64,000 nt of DNA from Paralvinella palmiformis (lineage: Eukaryota > Annelida > Polychaeta > Terebellida > Alvinellidae): contig JAODUP010000504.1 of the NCBI GenBank assembly GCA_025642065.1, forward strand, positions 180,001-244,000, read 5' to 3'. The notes beneath the pieces were generated by a model. The model was not told where the DNA came from and ran no database searches. It saw nothing but the letters and a program-made list of their open reading frames with translations. Made by a program: the position numbers and the translations under genes. Shown one piece after another: positions 48,811 to 62,203 of the stretch; the first letter of the stretch is position 1, and every line of letters starts with the position of its first letter.

Positions 48811-51800
48811 GGCGTTTTATAATTGACAAACTAAATATCAAATTTGTCCGGTAATCATTCTAGAAATTCAACCGCGGCGGTGGGAGTATCTGATCCAGAT
48901 CAAGTATTTACGATCTATGGTACAGACCTAAAGAACGACTCTGGAACCTACTTGGGGAGGTTCTGTTCCAGAAGGTCGTTGTTTGATTAAGTGAATTAAA
49001 TGTGGCTGGTGAGAGCCGGTGACGTTGGTGGTCCTCTTGTGATTAACTAAGCTGCCATTGGTGTAGACAGATTGTTTGCTATGACGTCACGCTTCTCAAG
49101 TCGTTCGATGTCAGGTGGCGCTGCGGTTGCCAACATCTTCTGCGGCCTATCACACAGCCTACTTCCGGGAACGGTGTTTCGAAAACAGCCTTTGAGGCCT
49201 TTGTTACCATTTTTTCTATGGGGTGCTTCGTGTTATTAAAATATTTATCAACTGAATGTAATGGCTTAGTCGCTATAGCAATCTTTATCAGAGCGGCTAT
49301 ACAGCAGGCTCTATTTCCGGTTCATGTATACGTGTAAGTAGATAAGTATGCAAATAAGTAGGTAAGAAATTAAAGTAAATAATTGAACTATATATTGAAG
49401 ATATTTCCGTCACATTTATAGTTCACATTTATGCATTTATTTCGGTATATGCCGGAGACCTTCTGTATTTTAAGCAAATATATACATCTCTTAAAAATGT
49501 TTAAACATTTCTGACTCAAACCAGAATCTTCTAATTGATATCCTGATGTCATGAATCGTAACGTAACGCGGCCAATTAACAATTGCGTGCGTTCAGTTAC
49601 GTCTCGTCGCACGACGTCGACTGTCGGCAGGAGGCGCAATGGTACAAGAACGGCCGCCAAATGCGCAAGGAAATGGCGACGATCGTGTTGTCGCTTCCGG
49701 TCGACGCCCCGAAGCGGCGAAGGACGCGCCGGTGAAAGTGGATATAATTCTGTCAGATAACGGAGACACTATAATGGCCGAGGCTTGTTCAAACAGGAAG
49801 ACGGTGACTCTGTCCGGGAAGAGATGATGATCTTCCTCGCTTCAGTCTCAGCGAGAGGGCCGCTCGGTGTCACGTGGTAACGGCAGCCCCGCCGGGCTTC
49901 TGATATTTGAACGGCAGAGATGGAGAATATCCCGAATGATTCTTCCTCGCGTTTGCGAGGCATTTAGGCTGACGTTTCCATGGCTACAGGAGACGCGTTT
50001 CGGGTCACGGCCTACAGTTTCGAACCGGAAGAATATAGGGAACATCGTCGAGGTTCCGGAAGCTTTCACTTTGTGCCCACTCGGTGTACTTTCGGAATTC
50101 TAGGGGCCATCTGTTTTATTTAGTCTTTGTTTATTTTGAATATTTAATTATTAATGAAATAAAAATAATAAAAATTAAAACTGGTAAATTAAATAATAGA
50201 TTTAATAAGTCCGTCTACTTTACGGGCATCTGTGACCACGGTGTTGAATAATTGCTGTTGTACAATTTAATGCTGTTAACGAGCGCGACATGACTTATTC
50301 ACTCATTATGAACAGCCACAGGTAGCCAGCCATCCACCAATAGTAACGGATGTATCACTGACGTAAGCAACATAGGACGCATATGGTCGACCATTTATGG
50401 ATGGCGATCGGCTAAGCGGGACTAATTGAACACGATATTTTCCAGCTGGGGAGTTGACCCGTTTTGACCCAGATTATGAAAGAGATACCCACCCTATCTT
50501 ATACGCCATTAGCAAAGTGTCAATCAATAGATCTAGCCTTCTCTACATAGGAGCACTTATTTTATGGCCACAAACTTATCGCGCGAAACGATACAGAGTA
50601 GATTTCTAAAAGTAATGTGAGTAATCCGCGACACAGGTGTATAACTTTCCAACCACATACTTTGAACTATACTATCGGAACAAGTTGCCCCATCTTTTGA
50701 GAAATGCATTTCATGTTAACCAAATACTAAATAGATCAACCAGGAGGAAACGTTTATTCGCGCTTTTAAATTATCTATTTTTTTTTTTTGGGGGGGGTCT
50801 CTCTTCTAAGTAATGCCACTTGATCCTCATTTGTTGATGAATTCCGCTGTTTTCAACAATGCAAACGATCTCCGGCCTTTATGTCACGCTACAGAAATAG
50901 ACGGATACCCAGTAAGTGCTTATAATGTGCTACTGCGTCATACCTCAGGATCGATGTCAGCTAAGATTGTGATGATATGCATAAAGAAGTCATAGCCATC
51001 ACCGAGCCATTCTACGTCATTTTGATGATAAACAACGGCTTAACGCGCCATCTAGCCGACAGACGTCACCACCACCGCAGGGGATTGCTGATCCTAGAAG
51101 ATACGGTGACGTAATGGGTCACGTGAAAGGCGGTCGGTTTTCTGTTACGCCAGATGGTGCATGGCAACGCCGAGATTTTACGACTTCTCACAGCTCCGGT
51201 CTGCTTCAAAACACCCCCAACCCCGCAGGCGAGAGATTGATGAGAGGAGCGTTGTCGCATCTGGTACACGCCCCAATGTTAGCAATTCGTCGGGGATATG
51301 CCGGGGACGTAAGTGGGTTTTATTTCCGTAGCGCGGAGTTTGTCATCTTCTCATCCAATGGCTCTTTAAGGAAATGCTTCATCGCAGCGACCGAGGCCAA
51401 AGCGTCGGTCGCCGAGGGAACTGCTAACGACGTTTGCTAAACATCATCGGGGCCGTTACACGTTCATTAGACAGCTCAGCGTTTGTAATTAACGCATTAG
51501 TCAGTTCGCCATCGGAGCTCGGACACGCCATCTTGGCTCACAATTCTCGTCACGAAGAGATAAACTGGAAGAACGAAGACGGCTCCAGCGACCGAGCGGC
51601 ATCATTCGCTTTCGGCTTCGTCTAATAGAAAGAGGCCGGTTTATGCCGCCGCGGCTACGATATGAGCAAAGGGCAAACTGAGTGGAAATTACCGCGGGAC
51701 ACTCCCAACGATATTACAGTGATATATATTTTCCATGGGGACCAATATAAAACTACTCTCGATGCAGTCCGGGGAGTTGGTATAAATACGGGGCTTTTGC

Positions 51801-53800
51801 GATGGCGGATGGTGCACATTTTTATCGCCGCGCCACGCGAATAACTCGCGTAGCGATGCCTTACCGGCACTGATATCCTCCGTATTCTAGGTTCATCCGC
51901 GCCACCCCCCCACCTCTGATCACGGTTCTCTCCTTGCCGGGCTGTTTCCGGATGCGGTTTTCGCTTTCCTGTTGACTTTCAATCTGATGCGATCAGATTT
52001 TAGAGTGGAAGAGTAAAGCTTGAACAAGAGGTGAACAAAGAAATTTTGCTTTGCTTCTACTCGGTCGTCTTTGTCTAGAAGCAACACTTAAAAGGGTCAC
52101 GATGGAAAGTGTGTTCTCTTTAATGAACAAGAGAACGGATGAAGGGATCTATTCTGGCACTTTGTTCATCACCTGTGTCTTTGATCGGGCTTTGTTAGCG
52201 TATAATCAGAACGAAAACCATATTGTAGTTAGTGCCAAGTATTTTCCTAAGATCAGTACCGATCACTCTTTGTGACAGATCATCCGTATTCCAAAAACAA
52301 AGGGGGAAAACTTAAATTCGGCGTACCTTAGCTCTCCGGAGACGAATCCGGAACCGTGAATGACATGCGGGTTATCGGTGTATGCCAGGGTGGATTCCAT
52401 GTATTGCTAGGTAACGCCTTTGTTTCTTTGTCAAGTCGAAAGTCGTAGAACGCCGTCCGAATTGAAATTCGACCAGGATGACCGAGATGGATGCAGTTTT
52501 TATTCGAGATCGGGACAAGAGCGGATAAATCAAGCTTTCGTAACGACCAGCGGGAGGCCGAATCAGGCTCCCGATCTGATGGTATCAATGGGATTTGAGG
52601 AGGAAATTAATTTCTTTCTCGTCTACTTGGCGTTAAAAGATACGTGACCGTCCCGATTCGGCGTTCGACTTCTTTAGCCAGGCCACTTCCGGATTGGTGT
52701 TAGCGGCGATCCGGAAGGACTGGGAGCAGTCAAACAATGTCGCGTTTATTCGATTCATTCACTATTAATCTTTTGCTAAGGCGTAGGTTCCTGTTTGTTC
52801 ATTTGTCTCGGCGTTTGTACATGTTCAGAAGAGTAACAGGCATCACAGGCCGGCGTCTTTGTTCAGTTCGAATTGGGAGAAGCTGCGAAGATCCTCTTCG
52901 AAATCCACGACTATCTACACCTGACATGAACCGCCATCAGGATTTTTCGCGGAATGATTGACTGAGTGCTGGCTTTATTTAATCCAGAAGCTTGACTTTA
53001 TATTGCGGAGTGGGTCATCCGATACGGAATTGGGATTACCTAAATCTAACTGAATCGCTTTATTGAACGACGAAGCTAACATACTGTTTGGAAATAATGA
53101 TCAACTTGATCGTGATTATATCGGTGCAGTGTGCCACGAACTGCTCTACGGAAGCGCTCCGAGTTGATCCAAGAATTAATGGCGACCATGTGTGGAACTG
53201 GTTCTCCTGACAAGATTGTCACGTCATTGCAAGTTAGAGAGGCCCGAATCTAAGAACGCCTAGGCCGTCGTAAAACTCGCTCAGACTACAATAAATAACA
53301 CCCGGTTAAGGATTGGCGAGCAAAAGTCTTCGTCTCGGTTATCAATTTTCTGGTCCTCCAACTAAGGCTTAGCCGGCGGTCATAAAGGTAAACAGGTTGA
53401 AGGTGAACGACAGCGGGATCCCGACGGCGAGCCGACTATAACGCCACCTACCTATCGCCCGAGGGTCGCCTCGCAATATCCCGTTCGTCTTACGACCGTC
53501 AACGTTTCTTGTTTACGACCTCTCGCCGGATGTGAATTGCGAGGCAGATGCAATTCCGACGAGCGGCCGATAGGAGGACGAAAGACGAACTATTCCGGTC
53601 AAGGCTGGCATTGATCCACGAAGATTGTAACCCGCTGCCGTCGGCTTCTCTGGTCCGCTCTGACTTTTATCAAAAAACTAAGTCTGCGTCACTTGTTTAT
53701 CAGGAAACTCGGAAAAAAGAAACCCGGGGTATACTGATCAGTGGGAGCGTGAGAGGGAAAGGAAGAAAGGGTGGGGGTTAAGGAGTGAGATAAGAGAGAT
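48811..53800. other. Long repeat-poor intronic region
   Basis: The least repetitive 5 kb of the intron. CpG-bearing sub-blocks at 49540-50100 and 51060-53720 carry many overlapping 60-108-residue frames on both strands, but none has a recognisable domain or paired splice sites that I can defend. Only a T/G homopolymer pair at 50770-50788 and a C run at 51905 stand out. Likely the best place to look for TRHR enhancers. Confidence 0.4.
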
Positions 53801-53849
53801 AGAGATAGATAGATTGAGATAGAAATAGAGAGAGAGAGGGGGGGAATAA

Positions 53850-53927
<78 letters not shown>

Positions 53928-53932
53928 TAGGC
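53788..53932. repeat. (GATA)/(GA)n-(CT)n-(TA)n-(GA)n cluster
   Basis: GAGATA units 53788-53838, CT 53850-53886, TA 53887-53913 and GA 53917-53929. Confidence 0.9.
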
Positions 53933-54084
53933 TGTCTGGAATTTGATGATCGCGCTGGTGCATTATACACGAAACTGAATGATCCTAGATTAATTGAGAA
54001 AATGCGAACTACATCAAGTGATGGCTAAACCCAGGAAATAAGGTCGAGGTGTCTCTCATTTAAAAAATAACATTATCTGATGAG

Positions 54085-54170
54085 ATATCTCAGAAACACC
54101 GGTAACGCTGGGATTCAATTCCGTGTCCTCCATGTCTGCAGGGCAATACACTACCAGCTGCAGTACGTAC
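54085..54170 (-). mobile_element. Possible tRNA-like SINE head
   Basis: On the minus strand: gcagctggtagtgtattgcc as A-box region and ggaattgaatccc as B-box-like. Degenerate. Confidence 0.35.
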
Positions 54171-54932
54171 ATCCGACTTCGACCAAATTGGAAGACAGCC
54201 CGAAGACACCTGATAAATGGCATTTTCCCAGCTCTCCCGTGTAAGATACCATTTCTAGAAGCAATGCATTATTCTGATATATCCATGGGCATGGAAGTTC
54301 CATATAGAGTTCGAATCGGTTTAGTTCATATAAAAACGCAGCGTCGACCTTTTTCTTTAAACTGTAAACATTTCGGCTGTCACAGTTTTTATCATTTCCA
54401 ATTGTGTGTCGATCATATAACCCTATCAAGCTGATTGCGTCAGGGATCAAACCGATCATGTTTTCATTAGAAAGCTTTACCTACTATAACCATGTCACGT
54501 ATTCTTCGAAAATATACCTACTATTGTCGAAATTATATTTAGAATGCCAGCTTTCACACCGTATATACATGTTAGAGTGATATGCGCTGATTTGTATGGC
54601 TTCTAGAGATGCATTTTACCATAGGTAAAATATAAGATGAAGCTTTCCACTTCAGTTGGATCTAGGCATTTTTAGCGGGGGTTGTGAGAGATTAATTCGT
54701 GAAAAAAATCGGTAACGTATTATGTTAGTTTTATGTAGAAATACCAGGCTACGAGCCAGATAGGAGTCTTCAGACGACATGGAGCCCGCGGTGGTGTTTG
54801 TTGACCGAGAACAGTGTTGTACAATATATTTCTTATGTAGATGAAAAAGTATCGGGTCATCGAGTAGTGTAATGACAAGCTAGGTTTAGTGTGGATTATC
54901 CGTTATTAGCATAATCGATTAATTTAAAATTA
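54171..54932. other. Unique intronic sequence
   Basis: No recognised feature. Opposite-strand frames of about 100 residues at 54123-54459 overlap each other. Confidence 0.4.
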
Positions 54933-55070
54933 CACACACACGCACACACACACACACACACCAAACAGAACAAAATGCACGCACACACAAGTACATATGC
55001 AAGGATAAACAAACCACAAACCAGCGTTGCATTTTAACACGCGGATGTACACACTCACGCACACACACAC
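54933..55070. repeat. Degenerate (CA)n tract
   Basis: CA and CGCA units interrupted by unique sequence, about 200 bases from the exon A donor. Confidence 0.85.
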
Positions 55071-55262
55071 AAACGAACTGTTTCAATTTATACGAGTTTT
55101 CTGCAACATACATAGCTGCTAGTTAACTCTTCGCTTAGCCCAAATATCACAAATACGATTGCATCACTCGTACCACGGCCGCAAATTACGCGACCTCTTC
55201 GTATTTTGTACAAAACCCAAATGCAAGGAACCCACCATTTGACCCCGTCTGCCATATCTTAC

Positions 55263-56180
55263 CTGTATCCGCGAACTAGAGGGACGTTTTTTGGTCTTCG
55301 CCGTGCCCGGCTCGCTGCCGTTGGCTACCGTCGGCTTGCCGGGAGTCGCCGCCAGCGTGCTCGAGGCCAGGATGCGGGCGATGAGCCCGTAAAGGATGCA
55401 AGTCAGCAGCAGCGGGACGACGTAGAAGATGACCAAGTCGGCCATGTAGTAAGTGAGGTAGGAGTCCCGCTCCAGTTTGAAGGTGCATACCTCGATGTGG
55501 ACGCCGCCGCGGTACGCCTTCACGTAGGTGGTGGTCAAGCCGAGCCACGGGGCGCAGTAACAGAGCCCGAACACCCAGAGCGCCACGATGATTCGTTTGG
55601 CGCGTCGCACCGTGCACATGGTCTGCGCCTTCATCGGGTGGCAGATCGCTATGTAGCGCTCGACGGTGAAGGCGGTGATCGAGAGCGACGACACGTTGAT
55701 GCCGAGGTATTGGGTAAATACCATCAGCGCGCAGCCTACCGGTCCGAGTACGAACTGGTCGATGATGAGGAAGTACTCGACGATGGTCGGTAGCGGGGCC
55801 GAGATGAGTAGCAGGACGTCAGCGATCGCCAGCGACACCAGGTAGCAGTTGGTCGGCGTGTGCATGCTGCGCGTGCGCAGTACGACGATCACGACCATGG
55901 CGTTGCCGACCAAGCCCACGGCAAAGATGATCGAGACGAAAAGACAGCCGACGACCTGGTAGGGCAGCGCGAAGTACGGCGCCTCTTCCAGTTCGGTCTC
56001 ATTCCCGAACAGCGACCCATTTCCGGTTGTCGTCGACCTCGTCGCCGACTCACAGACGTCCGACGTCGTATTCGCGTCGTAGGTGGCGTTCGCGCACGAC
56101 GAAATGTTATAGCTGGTTAGGGTCTGTATAGGGCCCGTACCCGTGACATTAGAGTCCACGGTGTGGATGAATGTCTCCAT
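55263..56180 (-). CDS. TRHR: TRH receptor-like GPCR, 5' coding exon (N-terminus to TM5)
   Basis: Encodes residues 1-306. I start at the ATG at 56178-56180 (aagATGg, good Kozak context). The open frame continues upstream only to a GTG and then a TGA at 56241-56243, so there is no earlier ATG. Six N-glycosylation sequons precede TM1 (Asn 11, 25, 31, 37, 54, 60). TM1 has GLVGN (Asn93), TM2 LAIAD (Asp121), TM3 Cys150, QYLGIN (Tyr158, Asn162) and ERY (174-176), TM4 Trp202, loop 2 Cys232 (disulphide partner of Cys150), and TM5 Pro256 followed by LYGLIARIL, a TRHR hallmark. Tyr158 and Asn162 match Tyr106 and Asn110 of mammalian TRHR, which contact the pyroglutamyl end of TRH. The third loop is basic (KTKKRPSSSRIQ). 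The exon ends CAG|GTAAGA in phase 0. GC content is far above the intron. With the exon at 11571-11867 it gives 404 residues, close to human TRHR (398). Confidence 0.95.
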
Positions 56181-56239
56181 CTTGGCGGAGCTTCCTCCGA
56201 AGAGTCCCGACACTGATGCCACAAGGTCAAACCGAACGC

Positions 56240-56700
56240 GTCAACGCGCACGCGTGCATCGTACGGCTAAAAATCACGCAGACCGCGGGATGCTCCCACC
56301 ATTCATGTACTTAATGCAAAATTTGTAACAATCGCGTCAACTAGAAAGCTGGAATTAAAATCTTCACTTTCGCATAACTAGAAATAAACTAGTTTTCGTG
56401 GCCCGAAATTTAAAACACGACTTCTAGAAACAAATTGAAATGAAAACAAGTAAATTAAATCGTCCTCGACATGTATAGCGTTTCTTACCTGACCCAGAAT
56501 TGCATTGTGATATTCATTGATCTGCGAATGTTCGAGTTACGTTCAAAAGATCCTGCAGTTTATTCCATCCGACTAGTCACTGATCACTTTGTAATAGCGG
56601 AGGCTTACCTGGCGATCAGGACGTAGTGCCGTCTTGAGCAACCTTAAAACCGTTGTCCAACTCCAATCCGGCGATTGGCTGCGTTATTCCCGACGAAAGC
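56240..56700 (-). promoter_or_regulatory. Candidate TRHR 5' UTR exon and promoter region
   Basis: On the minus strand upstream of the start codon are two strong donors, GTCAG|GTAAGAAA (exon end 56489) and GCCAG|GTAAGCC (exon end 56609), and acceptor-like gtgatttttag near 56263. Further upstream, at about 56672-56690, GCCAATCGCCGGATTGG holds two CCAAT motifs in opposite orientation. This fits a short non-coding first exon, as in vertebrate TRHR, but the transcription start cannot be seen. Confidence 0.35.
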
Positions 56701-57543
<843 letters not shown>

Positions 57544-57650
57544 CTGCATTATTACCTATGAGACATGAGATTTTTAATACAAAGATTTGTCGTGGCTCTT
57601 CACATGATATTTATGTTGGTTTGTCAACAGTTGTTAGTTTGTTTAGTTCC

Positions 57651-57667
57651 GTATATATATATATAAT

Positions 57668-57709
<42 letters not shown>

Positions 57710-57720
57710 GGGGGGGGGGG
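57651..57720. repeat. (TA)n(TG)n and 11-base poly-G
   Basis: TA 57651-57674, TG 57675-57709, then G 57710-57720, which abuts the head of the SINE that follows. Confidence 0.9.
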
Positions 57721-57886
57721 CGGTGGTCTAGTTGGTAGCGCGTTCCCCTAAAACCGCTCAAACCCGGCGTGGGCGTATCTGAAGGGTATTTCATCTTTGA
57801 ATTCCCTTCATTACCTTTGGAGGTTGCTCAGCCCATTTAGCCTACCACGTGTACAGATGTGGCCGTAAAACATAAATACTCATCAA
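57719..57886 (+). mobile_element. tRNA-derived SINE, family A (head deleted internally)
   Basis: cggtggtctagttggtagcg carries an intact A-box. The region up to the B-box is shortened and damaged (ctcaaacccggcgtgggcgt), after which the family-A body and tail follow (tctgaagggtatttcatctt to gtggccgtaaaacataaata). Confidence 0.8.
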
Positions 57887-57889
<3 letters not shown>

Positions 57890-57946
<57 letters not shown>

Positions 57947-57977
57947 ATCTTTTCTTTTACTATTTCTCTTTTTTTGC

Positions 57978-58015
<38 letters not shown>

Positions 58016-58027
58016 ATTTCTATTTCT

Positions 58028-58083
<56 letters not shown>
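57890..58083. repeat. (CT)n...(TA)n...(TA)n(TG)n cluster
   Basis: CT 57890-57940, TA 57979-58008, TA 58030-58055 and TG 58056-58079. Confidence 0.95.
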
Positions 58084-58085
<2 letters not shown>

Positions 58086-58819
58086 CCTCATCCAATCTTC
58101 AGTAACAACAGAACATCTGTGCCCCATCCATGTTCACAATTAAGACAATCCGAACCATTAGATTCCGATGATGTTGTCTGAAGGCACAATCCTATGTCTG
58201 GGTCTATGATAAATGGATGTTTGTCGGACTGTCTCTCCGTCTGATAAATACGCCACACACCTGGCCTACTCCTAATAACCTTGATTACTGAAGCTTCGGC
58301 TTGAGCTACAGCCTCACGGTTTCGATTACCTGCCACTAATTGGCACACGGTTCACTGCTTAAGAACATAATTCATTACGGCTTCGTTTGTGTTGCGCACT
58401 AATAGTTAGCCAGTTTTGAAGGGAAGGGGCATTGCACATTTCCAAGTTGGAAAACTTCGGAACAAGAGTGGCGTGGCCTCTAGAAAGATGGTGTTCTGTT
58501 TCGTGTTATCAGTTTTCACGTTTATCCAATTCATCGTATCATATTCGCACGTTTACCGTTATTATTAAGCAAAGCTAAAGAAGACTGGATCATCGCCCAA
58601 AGTGTAATCCCACTCTGACGATCTCTTACGGAGTTAGTATTGACACAAGCCGATTGCGTCAAGTAATTGAGGTATTGATTGCGTTGGCGTGAAACATGGC
58701 AGCAGACACAAACACGCCGAATTGGTACTAATCTGAACGGATGGCTCAAATCATTATTTGAAGTTTTCGAACAATGTTTAAAGTCTAGCGCCAACTAAGA
58801 TTAGGAAATTCTTTTTCAA
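58084..58819. other. Unique 5' flanking sequence
   Basis: Minus-strand frames of 86-87 residues have no recognised domain. Nothing else seen. Confidence 0.4.
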
Positions 58820-59010
58820 TGGGCACCTCCCTGGTCTAATGTTAGCGTGTTGCATCACAGATCACTACCACCCGTGTTCGAATCTCGGAGTGGTCATACC
58901 TGAAGGGTGTTTCATCTTTGACTTCGCTTCATTACATTTGGAGGTCGCTCGGCCGATTTAGCCTACCGTGTGCACAAAAGTGGCCGTTAAACACCAATCA
59001 TCATCATCAT
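58820..59010 (+). mobile_element. tRNA-derived SINE, family A
   Basis: gggcacctccctggtctaat, then B-box region cgtgttcgaatctcggagtg, then the full family-A body ending tggccgttaaacaccaatca and (TCA)n. About 190 bp; A-box slightly decayed. Confidence 0.85.
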
Positions 59011-59826
59011 ATCTCAAACCTTCGCTCGTAATTGCGTTAGTCGTACACGCGGCATAATTGTAATTGTAATTGCAACAGGAACGCATGACATTAGAGTATC
59101 TTTATCTATAATTTGTAATTGAATACATCTTCTTAACCGCATCGGTAATTCCAATTGGTATCATGGTAAATATAGATTTTCGATTACGTAACAAGTACAG
59201 TGAGATTAAAGTCTGGACAAGAATTTGTTCGAGTTTGTTCGTCATTTACAACTAATAGTGACCATATAGTCAAGATCTCACATCTGCTATCCCATCTGCT
59301 GTGTCATCCACATCTGCTGTAATATGAGTATGGCATAGATATTGTGTGATTTGAAACTTCTATCTAGTTTATTCCCACACAGGAGAGAACTATATATCCA
59401 GTTGTCGTTCCCAATTTTTCCATACACACTAATGCGCGGCTCCAGATTAGACGAGGAAAGGGTTCTTGATCAAATGTAACTTGATACCGATGAGTTGAAA
59501 GGTTTGTTATTATTTCTATTGCAAGACACCCGAAAACAGACTTAATTGACAATTATGGTGTTACATGTAATTTTAGCCGATATTCGTTGGGAACCTACCA
59601 TTGTATTTGTCATCCATATAAAACTGCCTGTATCTAATTATGTGTCATTAGTGGATTGTACTATAAATGTAATTATAATTGAAATTTGTCGTCAACTCAA
59701 AATCTGATAGTACCAATGAAGGGTTGGTCGAAAGAACTGGATTTCAGAGTGACTAATTTTAGTGTCGTCCGAACACGAAGCAGTGTGCATTTAAAATGTG
59801 TGTGGTTGATTCCGCTATGAGTTGAT
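59011..59826. other. Unique AT-rich sequence
   Basis: Several taattgtaattg-type short repeats at 59055-59160. No gene recognised. Confidence 0.4.
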
Positions 59827-60073
59827 CACTCACTCACTCGCTCGCTCGCTCACTCACTCACTCACTCACTCACTCACTCACTCACTCACTCACTCACTCA
59901 CTCACTCACTCACTCACTCACTCACTCACTCACTCACTCACTCACTCACTCACTCACTCACTCACTCACTCACTCACTCACTCACTCACTCACTCACTCA
60001 CTCACCACCCACTCACTCACTCACTCACTCACTCACTCACTCACCGACTCACTCACTCACCTATTCACTCACT
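59827..60073. repeat. (CACT)n array 4
   Basis: About 60 CTCA units, opening with GCTCGCTCGCTCG variants and with interruptions near 60005 and 60044. Confidence 0.98.
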
Positions 60074-62145
60074 GTACATTGGGTAGGCGGTTGTCACATA
60101 GTAATGTCTGTATAGTGAGAAAGAATTGTCAGTTACCAAGAAGGTGACGTACCATATTTGTAGTATGGTCAGTGCTATACTAAGATGCTACGATAACTAT
60201 GATGAAGTCTTAATGAGGAAGGGAAAGTGGGGGGGGGGAGGGGGCGAGGAAGATCGAGTATGCTGCAACTATTGGTGTTACTAGGCTGGTAATATAACAC
60301 TTAACTATTCTGTAGGTAGTCAGTGACTGTTTGTTATGAACTACAAGATGGAGTACTGTTGGAGATCCAAGAACTTGGCTCACAGGAATCATTTTTTTTC
60401 AAATCTCCAAAAGCCCACACATAATACGGATCGATGAATTTTGTATTGTTCAGTAAGAAATCTGAGCCGTATCTTTTGCAAGCGTTTTAAGATGAGAGAA
60501 TTTGTTATTTCAATGTGTAGAGCTGTCTACTTATGTCTACTATCTTATGAATATCCACTGTTTACAGGGATTTGTTTATACTTTTTACAGTTGCCCATTA
60601 ATTTGATAGGTTTCATGTAGAATTTTGTTACTGTCATATGGTATTATAAATTAGATTTTTCAAACGCTGAAATGTTTGCCCATGAAACACCTCACGTATG
60701 TCTATATTTCACTAATAAATCTGTCAATAACAATGTTGCTGGATATCTGTGTGAATATCTCTCCTACCCATCCCGGCATCAAAGCCCCAGCGACATGTTT
60801 CGTGGCGTAGTACTGCTAATTATACGTGAGTCGTGACTGTTCATATCAGAAGACATCTGTAGCGATTATAATCGTAAACACACGCGAGACAAATGACCGT
60901 TAGCCACCCGAAACAAAAGTATCCCGACGACTTAGTCCGCGCGATAAGACTGTTATCGATACAAGACAGCCAGTATCGTAGTGCCAATGAATGACCTAGC
61001 CTCCAGGTTCGGACCGGTACAAATACGATACCCTAAGCGACGTGGAGACGTTGACGTGTAGCTTCGGGACTCCAAGTCTGTCGGCGAAGACCTGACCGAC
61101 CGATCAGCGTCCGACTTCCGAATTACATCTGCCGTCCCCGGAGTGGGCAAATCTAAAAACCACACCGACACGAAATCGGTATAAACGGACACGTAGCTGG
61201 GACTAGTTTGATCCGGACCGACTAATAAACCGTCAGTCAGCCGGCGGTCACGTGTCGGGCCCCCGACTGGCATCAACAATGTTAATTGAGCGTGAAGTAC
61301 GATTATCGTGTCAGGATAGCGGAACAAACGAAGCCACTCCGGACGTATCGGTTTTCATCCGATCCCGAACACGCAAATCGGTACCGAGACTGGGGGAGAG
61401 GGAGGTGGGTGTGGGTGGGTGGGTGGAATGAAAGGAGGGGGGGGGGGGCTTCTGGTGGGCGCTGGCGTCGAGAGACGCACCGACGGCGAGAATCGGAGGA
61501 CGAAAAAAATAATTCCCGGCTCGGTCTCGGGGCCAACTTCCATAATTCCGTTATCGAAGGCCCGATGGTCTGATCTGCAATGATTGCATGCATAGATCAC
61601 TAGTGATTACCATCGCTGCTTCACTCGCTGACCTCGACTATATCATTGTCGATCGGTGGACGTTTAACCTCGGACCCAGTGGGCCGGCCTCTTGGCTCAA
61701 ATCATTTGGGGAGATTGGGTGTTCAGCGCAGCGGCTCCCTATTTGTGGACATATCTAAGTATGATAACCCTCTTTGATTCTCTGTTCTTAGACGTTAATC
61801 TTTTACGGTTGCCTTCTTTGGTAAACATTATAGAATGTTCAATATTTATGGTTTAATTTTGAAACAACAATTTTGGGATGGTATGTCTTCGGTTAGTAAG
61901 GGCTATTTTACTACTAACTACTGCTGCTACTATATAATGAGTATGATCTTGCGATGTGCATTATGTTCATAAACTCAGATGAAAGTATTCGTTGTTTATT
62001 AAAGGTTGCGCGTTTCATCACATATCACTTATCTCGTCCTTTGTACCAAATATTACATATGTAAAAAAGAGATATAGACATGATCTTTTGTGAATGGTTA
62101 AATGTACCTGATGAGACCAAAGTTGAAGCTAATAAAATAATGTCT

Positions 62146-62146
<1 letters not shown>
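60074..62146. other. Unique sequence with a CpG-bearing island
   Basis: 60830-61620 is CpG-rich and has overlapping frames on both strands without recognised similarity. It contains the G-rich tract listed separately. No gene supported. Confidence 0.4.
61391..61448. repeat. G-rich tract with G-quadruplex motif
   Basis: Successive G runs (ggtgggtgtgggtgggtggg, 61403-61422) followed by a 12-base G homopolymer at 61437-61448. Fits the pattern of at least four GGG runs with 1-3-base loops. Confidence 0.7.
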
Positions 62147-62189
<43 letters not shown>

Positions 62190-62203
62190 GTGTGTGTGTG
62201 TGT
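62147..62203. repeat. (CT)n(TG)n microsatellite
   Basis: CT 62147-62188, then TG to 62203. Confidence 0.95.

Noticed and set aside
51114..51440. 108-residue plus-strand ORF in a CpG-bearing island
   Set aside because: No recognised similarity and equally long frames on the opposite strand. Noted only as part of a repeat-poor island.
55164..55262. Continuation of the exon A frame by 32 residues (VRYGRRGQ...)
   Set aside because: This lies beyond the consensus donor CAG|GTAAGA and lacks TM6 and TM7; the spliced form restores the family sequence.
55206..55793. 195-residue plus-strand ORF
   Set aside because: Antisense shadow of TRHR exon A. The GPCR frame is clearly the real one.
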